This document shows, one piece after another, positions 10,056 through 23,457 of a DNA stretch of 64,000 bases. The position numbers were made by a program, and so were the translations under genes. Source of the stretch: Phorcus lineatus (taxonomy: Eukaryota; Mollusca; Gastropoda; Trochida; Trochidae); NCBI GenBank assembly GCA_921293015.1, contig OV121081.1:29639158-29703157 (forward strand). The letters are read 5' to 3'. The notes beneath the pieces were generated by a model. It saw only the letters and a list, made by a program, of their open reading frames with translations, searched no databases and had not been told where the DNA came from. The first letter of the stretch is position 1, and each line of letters begins with the position of its first letter.

Positions 10056-13000
10056 GTGTTCTTTGTACATGATTTTGCACTTTGTTTATAGTAATGAAGC
10101 ATCAATTTATCCAAGGCATGGAAAGTATATATTATATATTATAGTCAAATTTATTTTCCTTTATTGCTTAATCCAATGTTCCAATGAATTTTCTGAAGAC
10201 CTAAAAATCTATCGCGAAGCCATTCTGAAGAAATAACTTAATTTACGAACATTTTATTTTACTTTTGATGTGAGAGGAAAAGTATGTCATGATTGTTGGG
10301 CAAGAACTTGATTATAAGAGTAAACTTGGTGAAAAGTTTTACCAGTTCAACATTGGAGTAGAATTTGTAAAGGCTTCACATGATACTATCAAGGGCAACG
10401 TACCGTAACACAAATGAACCTTGGTACTTGAAAGAAAAAAATGAGATTTTTCCTTCCCTCTTATGACAATAGGTCCATAAGTTTTTGCTTACGCCTTGTG
10501 GGCATCATATGATGGATGAAGTCTTTGATACGACTTTGATTATTGACATGGCCGTCAGCTAGCTAGGACAGATCGTTATGATTTACGTCGATCTCAGGTA
10601 ATCGTCCATCTTGAAGAGACAGCCTACTACAAAAAGCTGATCTGATGGCTAACTTGTCATCCTAAGCTGTTGTTCAGATATCTCGCATCAGGGATCATAA
10701 ATATAAATTTGATATTATAATCCGCTCAGACGATTTTTATAGCTCATGATTCCTCCAAAATTGGCCATAAATTGATGTATGATATCAAATGTTGTTCGAA
10801 GTTTGTATAATACCACAGACGGAAAGGTGATGATATTTCTATTCTCGTCACATGTCTGACACATAAGGTTTATAACTCCTATGAGTGTAATGTAAATGAA
10901 AGAAAATAAATAAGCGACGGACTTAGGATATTAGTAGCTTTTACAATTCTCTTGTGTTCTTTTTTGAATGTCAGATCGTCAACACATTCTCTTTTGTTGG
11001 AAACTATAAAATGTTGTCGAATTGAATTTTTTTATCAGCTTAAGGTTTTATCATAAAGCATTTTAGCTTCTGTTGTGCTACTAAATGTAGTTTATCAAGA
11101 TTATATAACATTGTTACAGAATACACTTAATTTAGTCTAACCTGGTGATGTTAAACGAAGTTGACTAGATGTTTTGGTAGATTTACAAGGACATTTGGTT
11201 TAATGTCACTAACCACTTTAACATCGTAATTTAATATGTCATTCTGTACAAGAAACTTATTAGGCAAAACATTTTTGTAGCTACGCACATGTATAAAAGT
11301 CTTCAATTTCAATACATATAACAAGGTTTACTGTGATCATCTTCAACCAATCTGGGCCAAGACTTGTTACTAAATATTGCAATCGTTTAAAGCCCAGGCC
11401 TATTAGCACCCTATATTTACGTTATTCCATTATACATTGATGTATGTGCAGACAAGTTAGAGACTGTCCGTTTCAAAGTTGAATCTAAACGTATTGGCTT
11501 CTAAATGGCCTGTAGAACTAAAGAAAGACCTTGCTTAGTAGCATAAGCTATCTATATTGAAGACAGTCACAGATGGTGTAGTACTTAGTGTGTCAATTTT
11601 TGTTTTCTGTAGTTTCTAATTGGGAGCCGCATGCTGACTATATGTGATAATATAAACGATAAGATACGTGCATAAATGTGAATATCTGGTAAAACACAAT
11701 GTATAAGTTTAAAAGAAGTTTATCCATTGAGACAGACACACCTACATCATATAACAATTATTGGAATTATAAACTTTTGCCATTTATGTCCTGAAAGTTC
11801 AAACCGATGTGACGACGATATCACACCATTATAACGGTGAACTCCATTTGCGTACCGATGACGCAGAGATTTATACTTACACGATTTACGGATTTCTGAA
11901 CCTAAATCATAGAATAGAATATAGCAAAATCAAGTAGTCGTGCTATTAAAGCGGCCCCTACTCTTTTAAGGAAATATTTTGCGTTGATACATTGTAATGC
12001 CATATGGACGTACATGTATCTCAGTCCCAAACATCTCACTCGATCCAAACTTCACCTCAAAAGCCAAGTATTTTACACTCAAATTCAAAACGAAACATGG
12101 CGTCACAGTATCGAAAGTTGCCTTTTCATTATGAAAAGTAAAGATTACCTAACACTTCCAAACAAAATCTTCCGTCCTCTCTTCTTAAATTAACTTGACT
12201 AGCCGAGGTACATTGATTGGCCTGTATAATCTCTTCTATTCTTTAAATATTGCAATAAATTATTTTCAGCACCATTCAGTTCTTCGCGAAAGCAAAATAC
12301 TATGTTATCAACCTTCAAATTCTGACAGTGCCTCTTTAACCGAAATGACACAGTGACTCATAAAAGCAAGTCTCGTTATTCAGTAATCAACGTTGCTGGG
12401 ATGGTCATATTCCTTAGCCTGGTGCAAATCTGCTTTCCAATTGTATATAGCTTATCTGAAGGTTGTCAAATGATATTAGCGCTATGTCAAAGTTGGCGTA
12501 TAAGCATCAAGGGTTTCTGGTAAATGCTTTCATACCAACACGACAACCAATTCTATTTCCCGTTCATGTCGTAACTTTTACATGACGTTGGTCTAACGCA
12601 AACGAATACGATTCTTTTTTGCAGAAAAGAGATCTTCGGGGTTTCTCATCCTTTTTTAAATACACCTTTTTTGCAGCAATTTTGAGTATTTTTCATCTCT
12701 CTGCCACTAAATTTGCCTTTTTATCAGTAGGATTATCACCTTTTTCAAGCATGAATGGCTCTTTGTTTTAATTTATTGTAAGCGTTTTATTACATGGTAA
12801 AAGCACCTTGTTTGTAATTTGAACATTATTATCTTCTTTTAGTAACTTACAAAACACCTTTTGGTTTCGTTTGTGATCTTCTGACACTTTTAACAGTGTT
12901 TCCAGCAAATCGTTCACTAAATGATAATAATCAAATCTAGCTATATAATTGATACATCATGATGAATAACCCATTTCCATTCATCATTTGTTAGACAAGA

Positions 13001-14988
13001 CACTATTTGCTGACTGTGACCACCATTATCGACCTTATATCGCTTTCCAATGTGCGATGTTGATTGAGTTAGTGATGGCCAACCGTTTATTTTAAACATG
13101 ATGCGATAAGCTGGTAACGTGAGAAAAAAAAGTATTGGTCTATCGGAAAATGTATGATATATGTGTTACAATATTAGCTTAAGAATATCAATATATTGAC
13201 CTTACAATAAGTCACATGTTGCATTAGCACACTATATAAGTAAAACGTTGTTTCTGCTTAATATAAGCACTATACCGGAAATCTATAACAGCAAAACTGA
13301 TATCAGTCAAGCTGACAGCTCCCATTCCTACCTAAGTGCATTTACACCCTAAATTCGGAGTAAATTTTTCATTTTGGATTTCCTAATGCTGCTATTTATC
13401 ATCGTTAGAGATGTGTATTTCAACGAGTATGATTTTTATCACAACTTGCACTAATCATAAAAACAAAGACACATTCAAATTATTATTTTATATACTTTGA
13501 AAAAAAGCTATCCTGTCTTGAACATAACACGGGCTAAAAAGGTTAATACATGTATTCTGTCAATTTGTTATATTGTTAGAAAAATATATTGATTAAATCA
13601 TTTTCGTATTATTAACAAAATGTTTGAAAAAAATTTGTGTTTCTAAAGTTTTATGTGATGCTTAATTTGTACGTGGGCACCAAACGTTTTTGTAACTGTA
13701 GTTTTGTTCGATTCAAGTGTTAATATAACCCACATGTATGTAAGGTTTATACTTTATGATTAAACTTATGCCTTTTTCTTTCGGCATTATCGTTTTGCAA
13801 TTTTAAAAGACTTCAATCTCCTGAACAGAAAAAAATTCGTCCTTAACGTGTAAGTGACCTTGAATTATCTCCCATGTCTAGTCGAGGCATGTTTTTATTT
13901 TCATAGTGTTCAAAATGGCCACGGAAAGCAACTTCTCAAGTCACTGACTACGACATTGAGATCATCGTTGATCTATTTTTGTAAGGCTATTTATCATCGG
14001 AGCCTTAGGTTCAGGTGCAATATGCGGTTGAGGTGACCTAGTTGAATTGACAACCTTCGAAAAAAGTTATTGATGGAAAAGGCGCGACTTATGCCGGCGG
14101 AAGAAGTCGGTATAGGAAATGACTGAAATTTGTATACGAAATTTTTTTATAAATGTCTCAAAAACAGTTTCACCTGATATCATTTATTTGTTAAACCCGC
14201 TACACTATGCATTATAACATCATGATTACGAACGCAATATCCGTTTTGCAAACTTTTTTGAAATTCAAACTATGCCTATAAGGGTTTATCGAATTTAAAT
14301 AGAATTACAAATTGTTCGGTGTCGGCGTAAACTTTCTTCAAACAAGATAACAGGAAATGACGTTTTGGTTGAATTATTTTATCTCGTTGAACCTGGGAGA
14401 ACTGTTGTATTTCAAACATTAACAGCAATGGGTTTATGACGTCTCCAATGATTTGAAGTTTTTCTTAGATTCGTTATTTCATTCTGATCTGATCTTCTTT
14501 TGTCATATATTCAACTATATCATTTTGTTATGTTAAACAAAACATAAAGTATTTCCGAATATATATTGTTGTTAGATATGCAACAACCTTTAAATATTTT
14601 TTATAAGAGAATGTTAAATTTTGATTTAATTAAGTTTATATATCACGAGACGTTTTTCTTTTTTCTTTACCAATGCATTTACAAGCTGATGTAAAGTTGT
14701 TTTTATACAAGAAATTCAAGACATGATTATAAGCGTGACATACAGAAACTTTATATAGCAGTTATAATGTTTAAATAGAATTAGACCAAATTTCTGTTAC
14801 GCATAACGCAAAATGTTCAGACAGTTCTTTAAAGGTCAAAACAAATTGGAAAAAAATCCAGCTTGTAAAATGACCGTTTCTATAACAGGCAATAGACAGA
14901 TTCTTAAGCCTTCCAACTGGCATTTGAAGTTTAAATTGATTTAAACTTAATTAAATTAGATATTATTGTGTAGACCTTATGGCCTTTT
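10056..14988. other. Long non-coding stretch
   Basis: About 4.9 kb of AT-rich sequence with only short unrecognised open frames (for example 11984-12193 and 13854-14036, +). No RNA gene, TIR pair or transposase motif was found by eye. Confidence 0.5.
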
Positions 14989-16271
14989 AATAAACTTATG
15001 GACAAAAGAAACGCTGGTTACATAAACATTGACAAAATTTCGATCGAAACTCAGGATCAGATACCTTGTAGAGACTTTGCACAAACGCACCAAACATTTC
15101 TGATGAGGTCGCGGCGAATGTGCATCCTGAATATTCCGTGAGATACGTTCCCCCCCTCCTTTTTTTCTGTCGAATATGCACCAGTAAAAATCCGTAGGAC
15201 AATTGAGTATAAATTGTGCATGAAACCCTTCCTTAGCATTGTATCGTTTAACTTTCATCAATAAGAGTGCCACATTTGACGTCTGAACAGCGATTGGAAT
15301 GCTGCAGGCAGGTGAAACTCAGGCCAGAGTTGCATAAATCATGAATTGCCACAAAACCACAATCGAGAGACTGGTGTGACGTCTTAGAGATACTGGAAGA
15401 CCACGAGTAACCATGGCCAACGAAGACCGCTATTTACGCACGCTGCACCTACGTAACAGATTCATCAGTGTGACGTCATCAACAAGAGATGGTTTACATG
15501 ACTCTGTCAGCAGAAGGATCGTAGCCACGCGTCTCCGCCGAGGTTACCGACCCTTGAGGGAATTTACCTTGTCCCGACAACATCGGCTCAACAGATTGAG
15601 ATGGGATCGCACTCTAAAGACGAAATTCGGACAAGGTGCTAGTGCAGTGCTGACGGCCGATTGTAAACCGGCGCAGAGGTGAACGTACGTCACGTTGCTG
15701 CGTTCAAGTAGTGCAACCCCATGTTGGTGGCAGTGTCATGATTTCAGTGACATCAAGACCAACCTAGTAGTAATTAATGGTACCCTCAACGCTAACAACC
15801 ATATCAACCAGGTCTTGACACCAGTGGTACATCCATTCCTGCAGAACGATCCAAGAACGCTGCTTCAAAAAGCACACTGCACGTGTTACAAGAGACTTTT
15901 TCAATGCCAACATTGGCCAGTCCGATCACGTGACCTGAATCAAATTGAACAACTCTTGGACAATCTTGGGGGATGAATTGACGTTGACGTTGACGGGGAC
16001 GTATTGACGTTGACGCAGGCACTACTAGAAGAGTGGGGTCAGGGCACCCCAGACATTGAGGAGACTTGTTACGTCTGTACGAGGTCTTGTCAGGGGTGGG
16101 CAAGCTCGATATTGACGATTATTGACGTTTTTGTTTGACAACAAGAAAAGGAGCATGATCGAAAAATGCTCAAAGTTTCAGAACTTATCATCATGCTGTC
16201 AGAATTGTCAACCTGATGTTAATTGTAGTTTCTCCAAAAGAAAATCACGTGTTATCACATACTGGTTTATA
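14989..16271 (+). mobile_element. Decayed Tc1-like DNA transposon
   Basis: The left terminus is supported by AATAAACTTATGGACAAAAG at 14989, which matches the TIR of the element at 51011-52090 at 18 of 25 positions. The distance from this end to the transposase start (278 bp) also matches that element (269 bp), so the two are probably one family. The right end is poorly preserved. ACTGGTTTATA at 16261-16271 is at about the expected distance after the transposase stop, but is only a weak match. The interior is described separately as a transposase pseudogene. Confidence 0.6.
15267..16115 (+). pseudogene. Tc1-like (DD34E) transposase remnant
   Basis: Once encoded a cut-and-paste transposase of the Tc1 family. 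The start is now GTG (15267), followed by PHLTSEQR. The N-terminal helix-turn-helix region reads IGMLQAGETQARVA, then CHKTTIERLV and RLRDTGRPRV, with two in-frame stops, and continues through DRYLRTLHLRNRF into the second half, LVVINGTLNA, PVVHPFL and DLNQIEQ. The C-terminus reads PQTLRRLVTSVRG and ends ARY-stop at 16113-16115. Several frame changes occur, near 15290, 15660-15700 and 15980-16045. The span is about 283 codons against the usual ~340. The segment carrying the first catalytic Asp is missing, the DNARPH box is destroyed, and only the terminal Glu motif remains. Short TTGACG repeats near 15976-16017 interrupt the C-terminal part. Certainly inactive. Confidence 0.88.
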
Positions 16272-17160
16272 TGTTTTTATTAAATGGGAAAATTGGAATC
16301 CAGCGGTTAGTTTGCCCGTGATTTTAATTATGCTGTAAAAAGCATGTCAGCAAACAATTTTTCAAAACCAGTCACATCTTTAAAAGCACACCGGGTGTTA
16401 CTTAAATTATACAGCATGTGCGCGTCTTTAAAGTATTTTCAGTATTTATAGTAAGTTAAGCAACAATAAACACATCTCGACGCAGTATGTAGTGTAGAAC
16501 TATTCATAACAACAACGATAGTTATGAGTCAACAATTAATTACGCTTTTTCATTTGAAAAGGGCTTCGAAATGACGTTTATATTCTTTTCTTATCTTATT
16601 ATTTCAAAGAAATCCTTTCTCAATCGATGGAGCTTTTTGAAGATCTTTGAATAAATGTTCTCTTTTTGGTGAATATTTGATGAGTTTCTTCACTTCTATC
16701 GTGATGTCAATGGCATCCCTGAGCGGTTTGCAAATTGATGGGTTTTTTTAAATATTGTTAGCGGAAAATACTACAACTGCAGAACTCCCGTCTTAACAAC
16801 CCTCCCTATCCCTCATTCACACACATAAAAGCAAAAACTGAAATACAACAAAACAGAGAGACAAACAAACATGACTCGTTATTTTGAATTAATTAGGATA
16901 AGGATTCAGAGACGTATATATGCATATATGCGTATTATATGCCTCTTCATAAAATGAGCACATAACGCTTACCTATTTGGCAGTAACATCACTGTGTCAA
17001 TGTTTATCATGTAACATATATAATTAATACACTTATTTAAATATTCTTAGGATGTCAATATTCATAAATATACGAGGCATGCTGAGTAAGGGGAATTGTA
17101 AGTTGTAAATATACTGAACCGATGGCTTCAGGACCGGAGCCATCCAATTTAGAGAAAAGT
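16272..17160. other. Non-coding stretch
   Basis: AT-rich sequence without recognisable genes or repeats. Local GTATATATGCATATATGCG-like palindromic runs near 16915-16932 are simple AT-rich structure. Confidence 0.5.
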
Positions 17161-17327
17161 TTACTTAAAGAGACACTCCCATGGTTGTTGGAGAATATTG
17201 GAGAGATTTTCTTCATTTGGGAATGAATATTTGACATGTTTTATATGATAACACCAAATATGGCATATAGGTTCGTTTCTAAGCCATATCATATGCCATG
17301 AACATCATCGAGTGTCTCTTTACATAA
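17161..17327. repeat. Possible short MITE with 18-bp inverted ends
   Basis: TTACTTAAAGAGACACTC at 17161-17178 is matched on the minus strand by TTATGTAAAGAGACACTC (17310-17327), 16 of 18 positions. The intervening ~130 bases are non-coding. Matching does not extend clearly beyond the 18 bases, and no target-site duplication is evident. Confidence 0.38.
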
Positions 17328-17974
17328 GCTCGATTTTGTCCTTCAAGTTTACAATAGTTGCTTACTCAACGAATGAAACATAACATGAACGACTGAATGT
17401 ATCATTTTTCATATTTGTTAGATTCAGGTAAAACTATATTCTCAAGAGAAATGTTAATAACTTAACTAGGCTTACAATGAGTGACGTTATTTTTCTGCAC
17501 ATATAATGCTGATTGATAACCATGATTTAGTTGTGTAAATCCATTGATATCAAATGTTAATATTCTCGATTATGAAGTAACTAAACATGTGCTCAAGAGC
17601 AACTATACAACTGACTGAATAATGCATAAAAATTTCAAAAAAATCCAAAATGAAGTAATAAACAGTACTGGGCCATGTTGCACAAGTGAAGAACCATCCT
17701 TACTGCAAACTGTGAAGTCGAAACATCTTTAGAGTAAGCATCCTAAAGTCCCCTGATGTAACACGAACTGGACGTGCATTTTCACTGTATATAACAGCTA
17801 ACACAACACTTTAGTAGCACAGTATTAAAAGGAACGCAACAATTATACCATGTATGACTCCAATTTAGATAAAGAGAGTTGTCAAAATGGCCCAAAAACG
17901 AGCAACAACACCGTCATTGCTTCAAACGAGCAACTTTCATCATATAGTTGCAACGACTTAGATAAAAAGGTCAT

Positions 17975-18150
17975 ACAGAAGACAAGCCAAGGTGGTCTAT
18001 CACGAGTGATTACGGCTACTGATGATCGCCACATCCGGGCAGTTCATCTGGGGAAGCGTTTTGTAACGGCGACGTCTACTGCAACGACGGCACTATAACA
18101 CTTTGTGAACCATCAACTAAGACAATATGGGAGTAGAGCCCTACAGTGAA
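17975..18150 (+). pseudogene. Fragment of a second Tc1-like transposase
   Basis: The frame ending at 18098 contains SRVITATDDRHIRAVHLGKR followed by FVTATSTATTAL. After one in-frame stop it continues as HFVNHQLRQYGSRAL. This matches the segment of Tc1 transposases between the two DNA-binding subdomains (family pattern GRPRVTT..DRHIR..HLR.RF.TAT.TA). Only about 55 codons are recognisable. No catalytic region or TIR was found around it. It differs in sequence from the fossil at 15.3 kb, so it is a separate insertion or a different subfamily. Confidence 0.72.
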
Positions 18151-18940
18151 GTGTCTCTGACTCTTGGGACTACCTTTATCCATAAATCTGAAGACGACCA
18201 GTGTCAGCTGTCAGTACTAAACGACTGGAACAATGCTACAATAATTCCAACAAGTCAGGCCCAACGTCAACTGTGATCCTGCGTTGTCGATACGTCACCA
18301 TGTTTTGATAGTGTTCATTGACGCCTTTGACTGTCACACTCGCTATAAAAGAAATGTAATAATGTTTCAATATGTATTTTGGTGTCAGTCAAACCGTATT
18401 TTGACTAAGTATGGAATGCAATTGTGCGCATATCCTGAGTAATTAAATTCTCTATTGTTATCAAACAAATGTACATATATTGGTGATTATCTTTTTGTTC
18501 ATAGCTTTGTCAAACACGTTCTATTCTTTTTTTGAGCTTACGTAGTTATGTACTTAGACATGGAATTTTGTTTTCCATACCTTAGCTCATACTCGACAAT
18601 GTTAACGTATGTAGAAGCGCATCACAACAACAAATTTATGAAGTGATAGATGTGGAGTATGATGAAAGCGTGTATCGTCGTCTAAATATAAAAAATAATT
18701 CTGTATTCGTCCTTGTTTTGTTCTGGTCACTTTAAAGAAATCTTATATATAACATCATTTTTTTAACGAAATTGCAGCAAAGAACAACTTGCAAAGGAAA
18801 TTTATAAGTATCCTTTCTAAGACTTGCATTCATATATTTACATACCGAATTTAATGTGAATCATCATCGATATTTATTTAATGTGTAAGTATCTCCTAAA
18901 CTTGCTCTGAGGTTGTTTGTAATGAGAGCGTTAAGATAAA

Positions 18941-19030
18941 GTGCGGATGCCGAGAATAGCCACATATGGTGCCAGTGTCAGTGGAACATTGGCATTAGTC
19001 AAGAATCTATTTCAGACTGACCTTGCATCG
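18941..19030. repeat. Dispersed repeat D1, copy 1
   Basis: About 90 bases share ordered blocks with 34711-34805: GCGGATG, ATGGTGCCA, AGTCAA and CTATTTCAGACTNACCTTGCAT. Both copies are in the same orientation, with small indels between blocks. Non-coding. Probably two relics of an old, uncharacterised interspersed repeat. Confidence 0.55.
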
Positions 19031-20250
19031 CGTTACACATTAGATGTTATCCACCTCATCACCTCTTGTGTATTTTACGTACATTTATGTAATCACATTT
19101 TAGAATTTTAGTATAGGAATATGAAATGTATTATCTAAAGTGGACGTCTTGCTTCATTTGAAGGTAAAATCAATCCGCCCAACAATTTGAATTGAATGAT
19201 GCAATCCATCATTTGGCAGTACTGAATTGCCGTAAACAAGCAACAGCTGAAACACATTGACATATCATATGCACAATTCAATGTGATGACGTCAGTCCTG
19301 TGTTTACAGTGGATTGATGTTAAAAACACTGCAAAAATTAGAATAAATTCTATCATCGTGTTTACGGAGAGCTAACAGAAAACTGTGTTTTCTATTTGAA
19401 TTGTATATTCTTTATTTAAAAAATCTCTTCAGCATTAGTTTGAAAACATTATTTTCAAATTCATTGAAGGAATACAGTCGAAAGTGATAGAACTTAGGGT
19501 TATACTAAGGTGTGTATGTTGAACCAGATTATTTACTCTTGTTTACTTATGTTCAGCATATGGATACACAATCGGTGATCTGACCTAATTTGAGCGATGC
19601 TAAATCCATGGTATTTATCTAAGAGCAAAAAGAAATATATGTGCACTTCTATTGTGGTGTTTGAGATGGGTACATTATACCGAAACGTTTACATTACCAT
19701 AAAACATATATACATTGTAAGTAAATCACAAAGTTATTAGACTCCTGTCAAGATTTCTGGTATAAGCAATTATAAAGTTCAAAAAGGAATTTGTTAGGTT
19801 ATTTTGGGGATTTTGAATAATGATTATTCATAAAACATCATCATTAAAGCGACGAGGGAAAACCTCACTGACAGCAAGGATGGTTTTTGATATTTTCTTT
19901 AACTTTGATAGATCATTAGGATTTACAATTCTCTTCAATCTCACGTAATCTTCCCTTTTGGAGCAAAGGGTCGTCTCGACAGCAGATTTGGACGTTATCT
20001 TGTCACCTTTAGCAGTGGATCATTATCGTTCATAAATCCATATAGATATGTCATTACATTTCGATCAGACCATTTTTATGACACATGCTAGTTCTGAACT
20101 TTATCATTAATGTAGGTATGATATTAAATGAGCTCAAATTTGTACGATATCAGACAGCAGAAAGTTTTTAAAGTGACATAGAGTATGTTGAAATTCTGTC
20201 TCCAATTAAGATGCGTATTAGTAAAATGACCTATTCAACATTATCAACCT

Positions 20251-20893
20251 CATCTTCCTACGCAATGCTTAACTATTGCCAGCCTCGAACTGTCCATCTT
20301 AACCCTTGCTGCCGACTGAAGACTTTTCTGGCTTGATACCAGCGCCCTCTCTGGCGAGTTTTAGTTATCTCCAGTTACCTCCCTTACTATGGCCAATCGG
20401 CGACACCGTATTCAATAACGGGTATTCAATAAAGTTTGTGCAAGCACAAATGATAAAACAATTGTACGATGACAGGAAATAAAGTCTTGCCGGGCGTAGT
20501 GCATCGAGTCGGTGCTTCAAATCATGGTCAATTTTATCGAGCTTGATTAGTTTACCGAAGCATTTTAAGAATATATTCTATGACAGGCCGCTGTCCGCTT
20601 GTAGCACATAATAACGCAAATTGACTTTAAACATAATGAACTTGAAAATATTGTTCATCGCTGTGCAGGCGGCACTTTCTCTTTACAAATCTTTCAGTTG
20701 ACAAACTGCGACATGGGCGCAGCCATGTTTCTTCTAGTCCCCGCATGTATCTTTTGCTAGGAGCTTTCTGATTGGACTATCTTATTCCTTTGCAGTGAGA
20801 TAGAGAGCTAGCACAGGATAGTCTTGTGTCGGCAGCAAGGGTTAACTTGGACAGTTCGAGACTGGCAATAGTGAAGTTTTGCGTAGGAAGATG
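20251..20893. mobile_element. 643-bp MITE with ~73-bp terminal inverted repeats
   Basis: CATCTTCCTACGC opens the plus strand at 20251 and the minus strand at 20893. The match runs inward for about 73 bases with about 8 mismatches, including CTCGAACTGTCCA and TTAACCCTTGCTGCCGAC in both arms. TATCAAC flanks both outer ends (20242-20248 and 20894-20900), giving a likely 7-8 bp target-site duplication. That length is typical of hAT or related superfamilies rather than Tc1/mariner. The interior is non-coding and somewhat GC-richer than its surroundings. Non-autonomous. The good TIR identity suggests it is younger than the transposase fossils nearby. Confidence 0.8.
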
Positions 20894-22796
20894 TATCAAC
20901 GTATTTTTGTCGTGTTGTCTGCTGTCAATTAACGTTTGAGTCATTGGCACGCGCCAATGTCCGGCGACTTTAAATCATGTCATGTCAAAAAAATGAACAA
21001 AATCTTTCACAAGAATACATTTTGTCCTCATGCCTTTTTTCAATCTGGGTCAGAATTTTTTTTGATTGCAATCTTTTTTTCAATCGAACGAAACTATGAT
21101 TTGTCTTTTACATTATATTTCCTTAGTACTAAATTATCTTAAAATCGTTCCATTCCGTTACAAGCTATTAAGGTATGACAAATTTAGGTCAATGATCAGA
21201 TATTTGTGCGACTTTCTATCTTCAAGCTATTTCTTAACTCCTAAAGAATCCAACTGTCCATCAGTAACTTGTTAGGATTAACATCTTAACGGTAATGAGC
21301 CTGTCTGCTAGACAGCTATGTAGGGGATAGATGTCAGTATTATAAGTAGACAAATAACTACTTGTAGTTCTGTTTTAGAGCCATGAGATAAGACATTACG
21401 TTAGGGAAGGTGTATTTTCAGAATCTTGTTCACCATGACAATCTAATCAAGGCACAACCAAACGAGTTGGAGATGAATACTTTGAGCTGGTGGGATAGTT
21501 GTGGATTCATAGAGTTGATTAGTAATAATTTGAGCGGTTTTTGATAGCCATGTTTTGAGCAAATTGAACAGTTTCGATTTTAAGTGGTTGGAGAGTTACT
21601 TTGAGTCGGTGTAATATTCATAATTTGAGCAACTTGGATATTTATTATTTGAGTCAGTAGGATATATATTATTTGATCCAGGTAGGTTTTCAAACTTTAC
21701 ATTATTTCTAAGGTTTATATATTATGTATGCACTCCTTCCTAAAAATTTCAAAAATTGAAGTGTTTATAGTTGTGAAATTTGGAATCTAACCCGCCATCA
21801 TTAGCACTGTAGTCACTCCACCATCACTCGACTGAGGACTGCTGTTCAGAATTGTATACTACCTTCATTTGAAATAATATGAATAATATGAACTTTATAA
21901 TTGCATTCAGTTTTGTTGTTAATATGACGGTATGTATGTCAAACAAACCCCTCGAGTGGGGTCTTAAAAGACATTTTAATTCTTACAAGGTCGATTTTAC
22001 TTTCAAGTTTTTGTAATGTACATGTGTATTAAAACACCACCATCATTTTTCTCCCTGACGCCCACTATAGCATACAGTATCAACAAGAAACATTTGTGTC
22101 TAGGGAAATTACAAAGTTTAAACTTTACCAATCAAGACATGAAGGCAAGGAGCAACAATGATGAATTATAAAAGTAATTCTGCCCGTGCCTTGTCGACAT
22201 TATGCTACCACATGTCCAAATATACATGATCATTAGAACTACGAATGTTGAAAGAGTTGGACGATAACAGAGACAGGGATGGGTTTGTTATTTCTATCTC
22301 CGCCACTAAGCAAATATTTCAGGCTCGTTTCCTCCAATTGTAAACGTGCAATGAAAACTAAAAAAAATAAAAACAACAAAGACCTGAAGCAAGAAGGTCA
22401 CTCACATTGATGGAAAGTATATCATGTTTCGCTTTCAATTCGCTTTGGTAGATGTAGGTATGCATTTGTAAAACACATCAGTTTAAACACCTTTAATTGT
22501 TATCCTCTGTGTCTTTTCTTTATATTATCCCCTTTTAATGAAAACAGAGCAATAACTTATCTATCTAGACATTTCAAAGCCTCTTCAATCAGGATAAATA
22601 TATATGTAATTGATCATGTTTTTGCCATTATGGGTCACAACATTTTCTAAATTTAAGTCTTTCCAAATAAAATCACATGAGATATCTCAGAATAGTTTGT
22701 GGCTCCCCTCTAATTACAAAGAACCTAACTTAGATACAAAACGCAAGTAAGATATGAATGAGTCACGTAAAAAATATTCAGTTTAGTCTGTGGCTT
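20894..22796. other. Non-coding stretch
   Basis: No supported gene. Loosely repeated phrases around ATTTGAGCNGTT occur at 21480-21680, too irregular to call a tandem array. The open frames at 20936-21275 (+) are AT-rich and unrecognised. Confidence 0.45.
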
Positions 22797-22921
22797 CCTG
22801 TTCCATAGCTATTTATTAACCTATAAAGCTTCTAAATGCCCATTTAGAAGTAATAAACGTTAATGCCCATCCGAGAATGATCCCGTCGGTGAGTGTAATA
22901 AACTAGCTATGGTTGGAACAG
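22797..22921. repeat. Small inverted-repeat unit with an inner perfect hairpin
   Basis: CTGTTCCATAGCT near 22798 and its inverted counterpart CTGTTCCAACCATAGCT (minus strand, from 22921) bound a 125-base unit. The arms differ by a 4-base gap and one substitution. Inside, CTTCTAAATG/CATTTAGAAG (22829-22850) form a perfect 10-bp stem with a 2-base loop. It could be a minimal palindromic element; no function can be assigned. Confidence 0.45.
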
Positions 22922-23362
22922 TCATGGTAAAATTGTAAGTGGTACAGTTAATTTTCTTCGCAGTTCTTCTTTGCCTGCTTAACATAGGTTTTCTAAGTCA
23001 TAATGACATTTTCTTCTCTCACATTTACTTGACTTGTTTGGGCCTTAATATTTACACATTTGAACATAGACTAAGATACAATTTCTAGTTCAGAACACCT
23101 TATTTGGATTTGCATAATTATCCGATGCGAAAACAAAGTTTGTTTGATAAATATCAGGATGACCAAACCAAATTTCAGAAGCCAAAAACAGACTCTTTTG
23201 TAACACTACCAATCTCTATCTTCATTATTTTCATAAAAGTTTCAAACTTACATTAGAGATCTTGACTTGTCACATGGTGATTTTTATTGAAAATAAGTTG
23301 TGTACAATTATAAATTGTTACCATACTGTAATCTACGTGAGTCGGTAATACTCATCGACAGA

Positions 23363-23457
23363 TATATTATATTATATTATATTATATTATATTATATTAT
23401 ATTATATTATATTATATTATATTATATTATATTATATTATATTATATTATATTATAT
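23363..23457. repeat. (ATTAT)n microsatellite
   Basis: An uninterrupted pentanucleotide array of about 19 units. Any open frame across it is an artefact. Confidence 0.98.

Noticed and set aside
9872-10114. Poly-Leu and poly-Ser frames on both strands
   Set aside because: Produced entirely by the (TAG)n microsatellite.
14977-15273. 98-codon minus frame at the left end of the Tc1 fossil
   Set aside because: Lies over the transposon's 5' untranslated part and resembles nothing.
20936-20960. GTCATTGGCACGCGCCAAT resembling GTCATTGGCGCGTGCCAT near 61886
   Set aside because: The word is nearly self-complementary and similarity stops within a few bases; no element ends could be defined.
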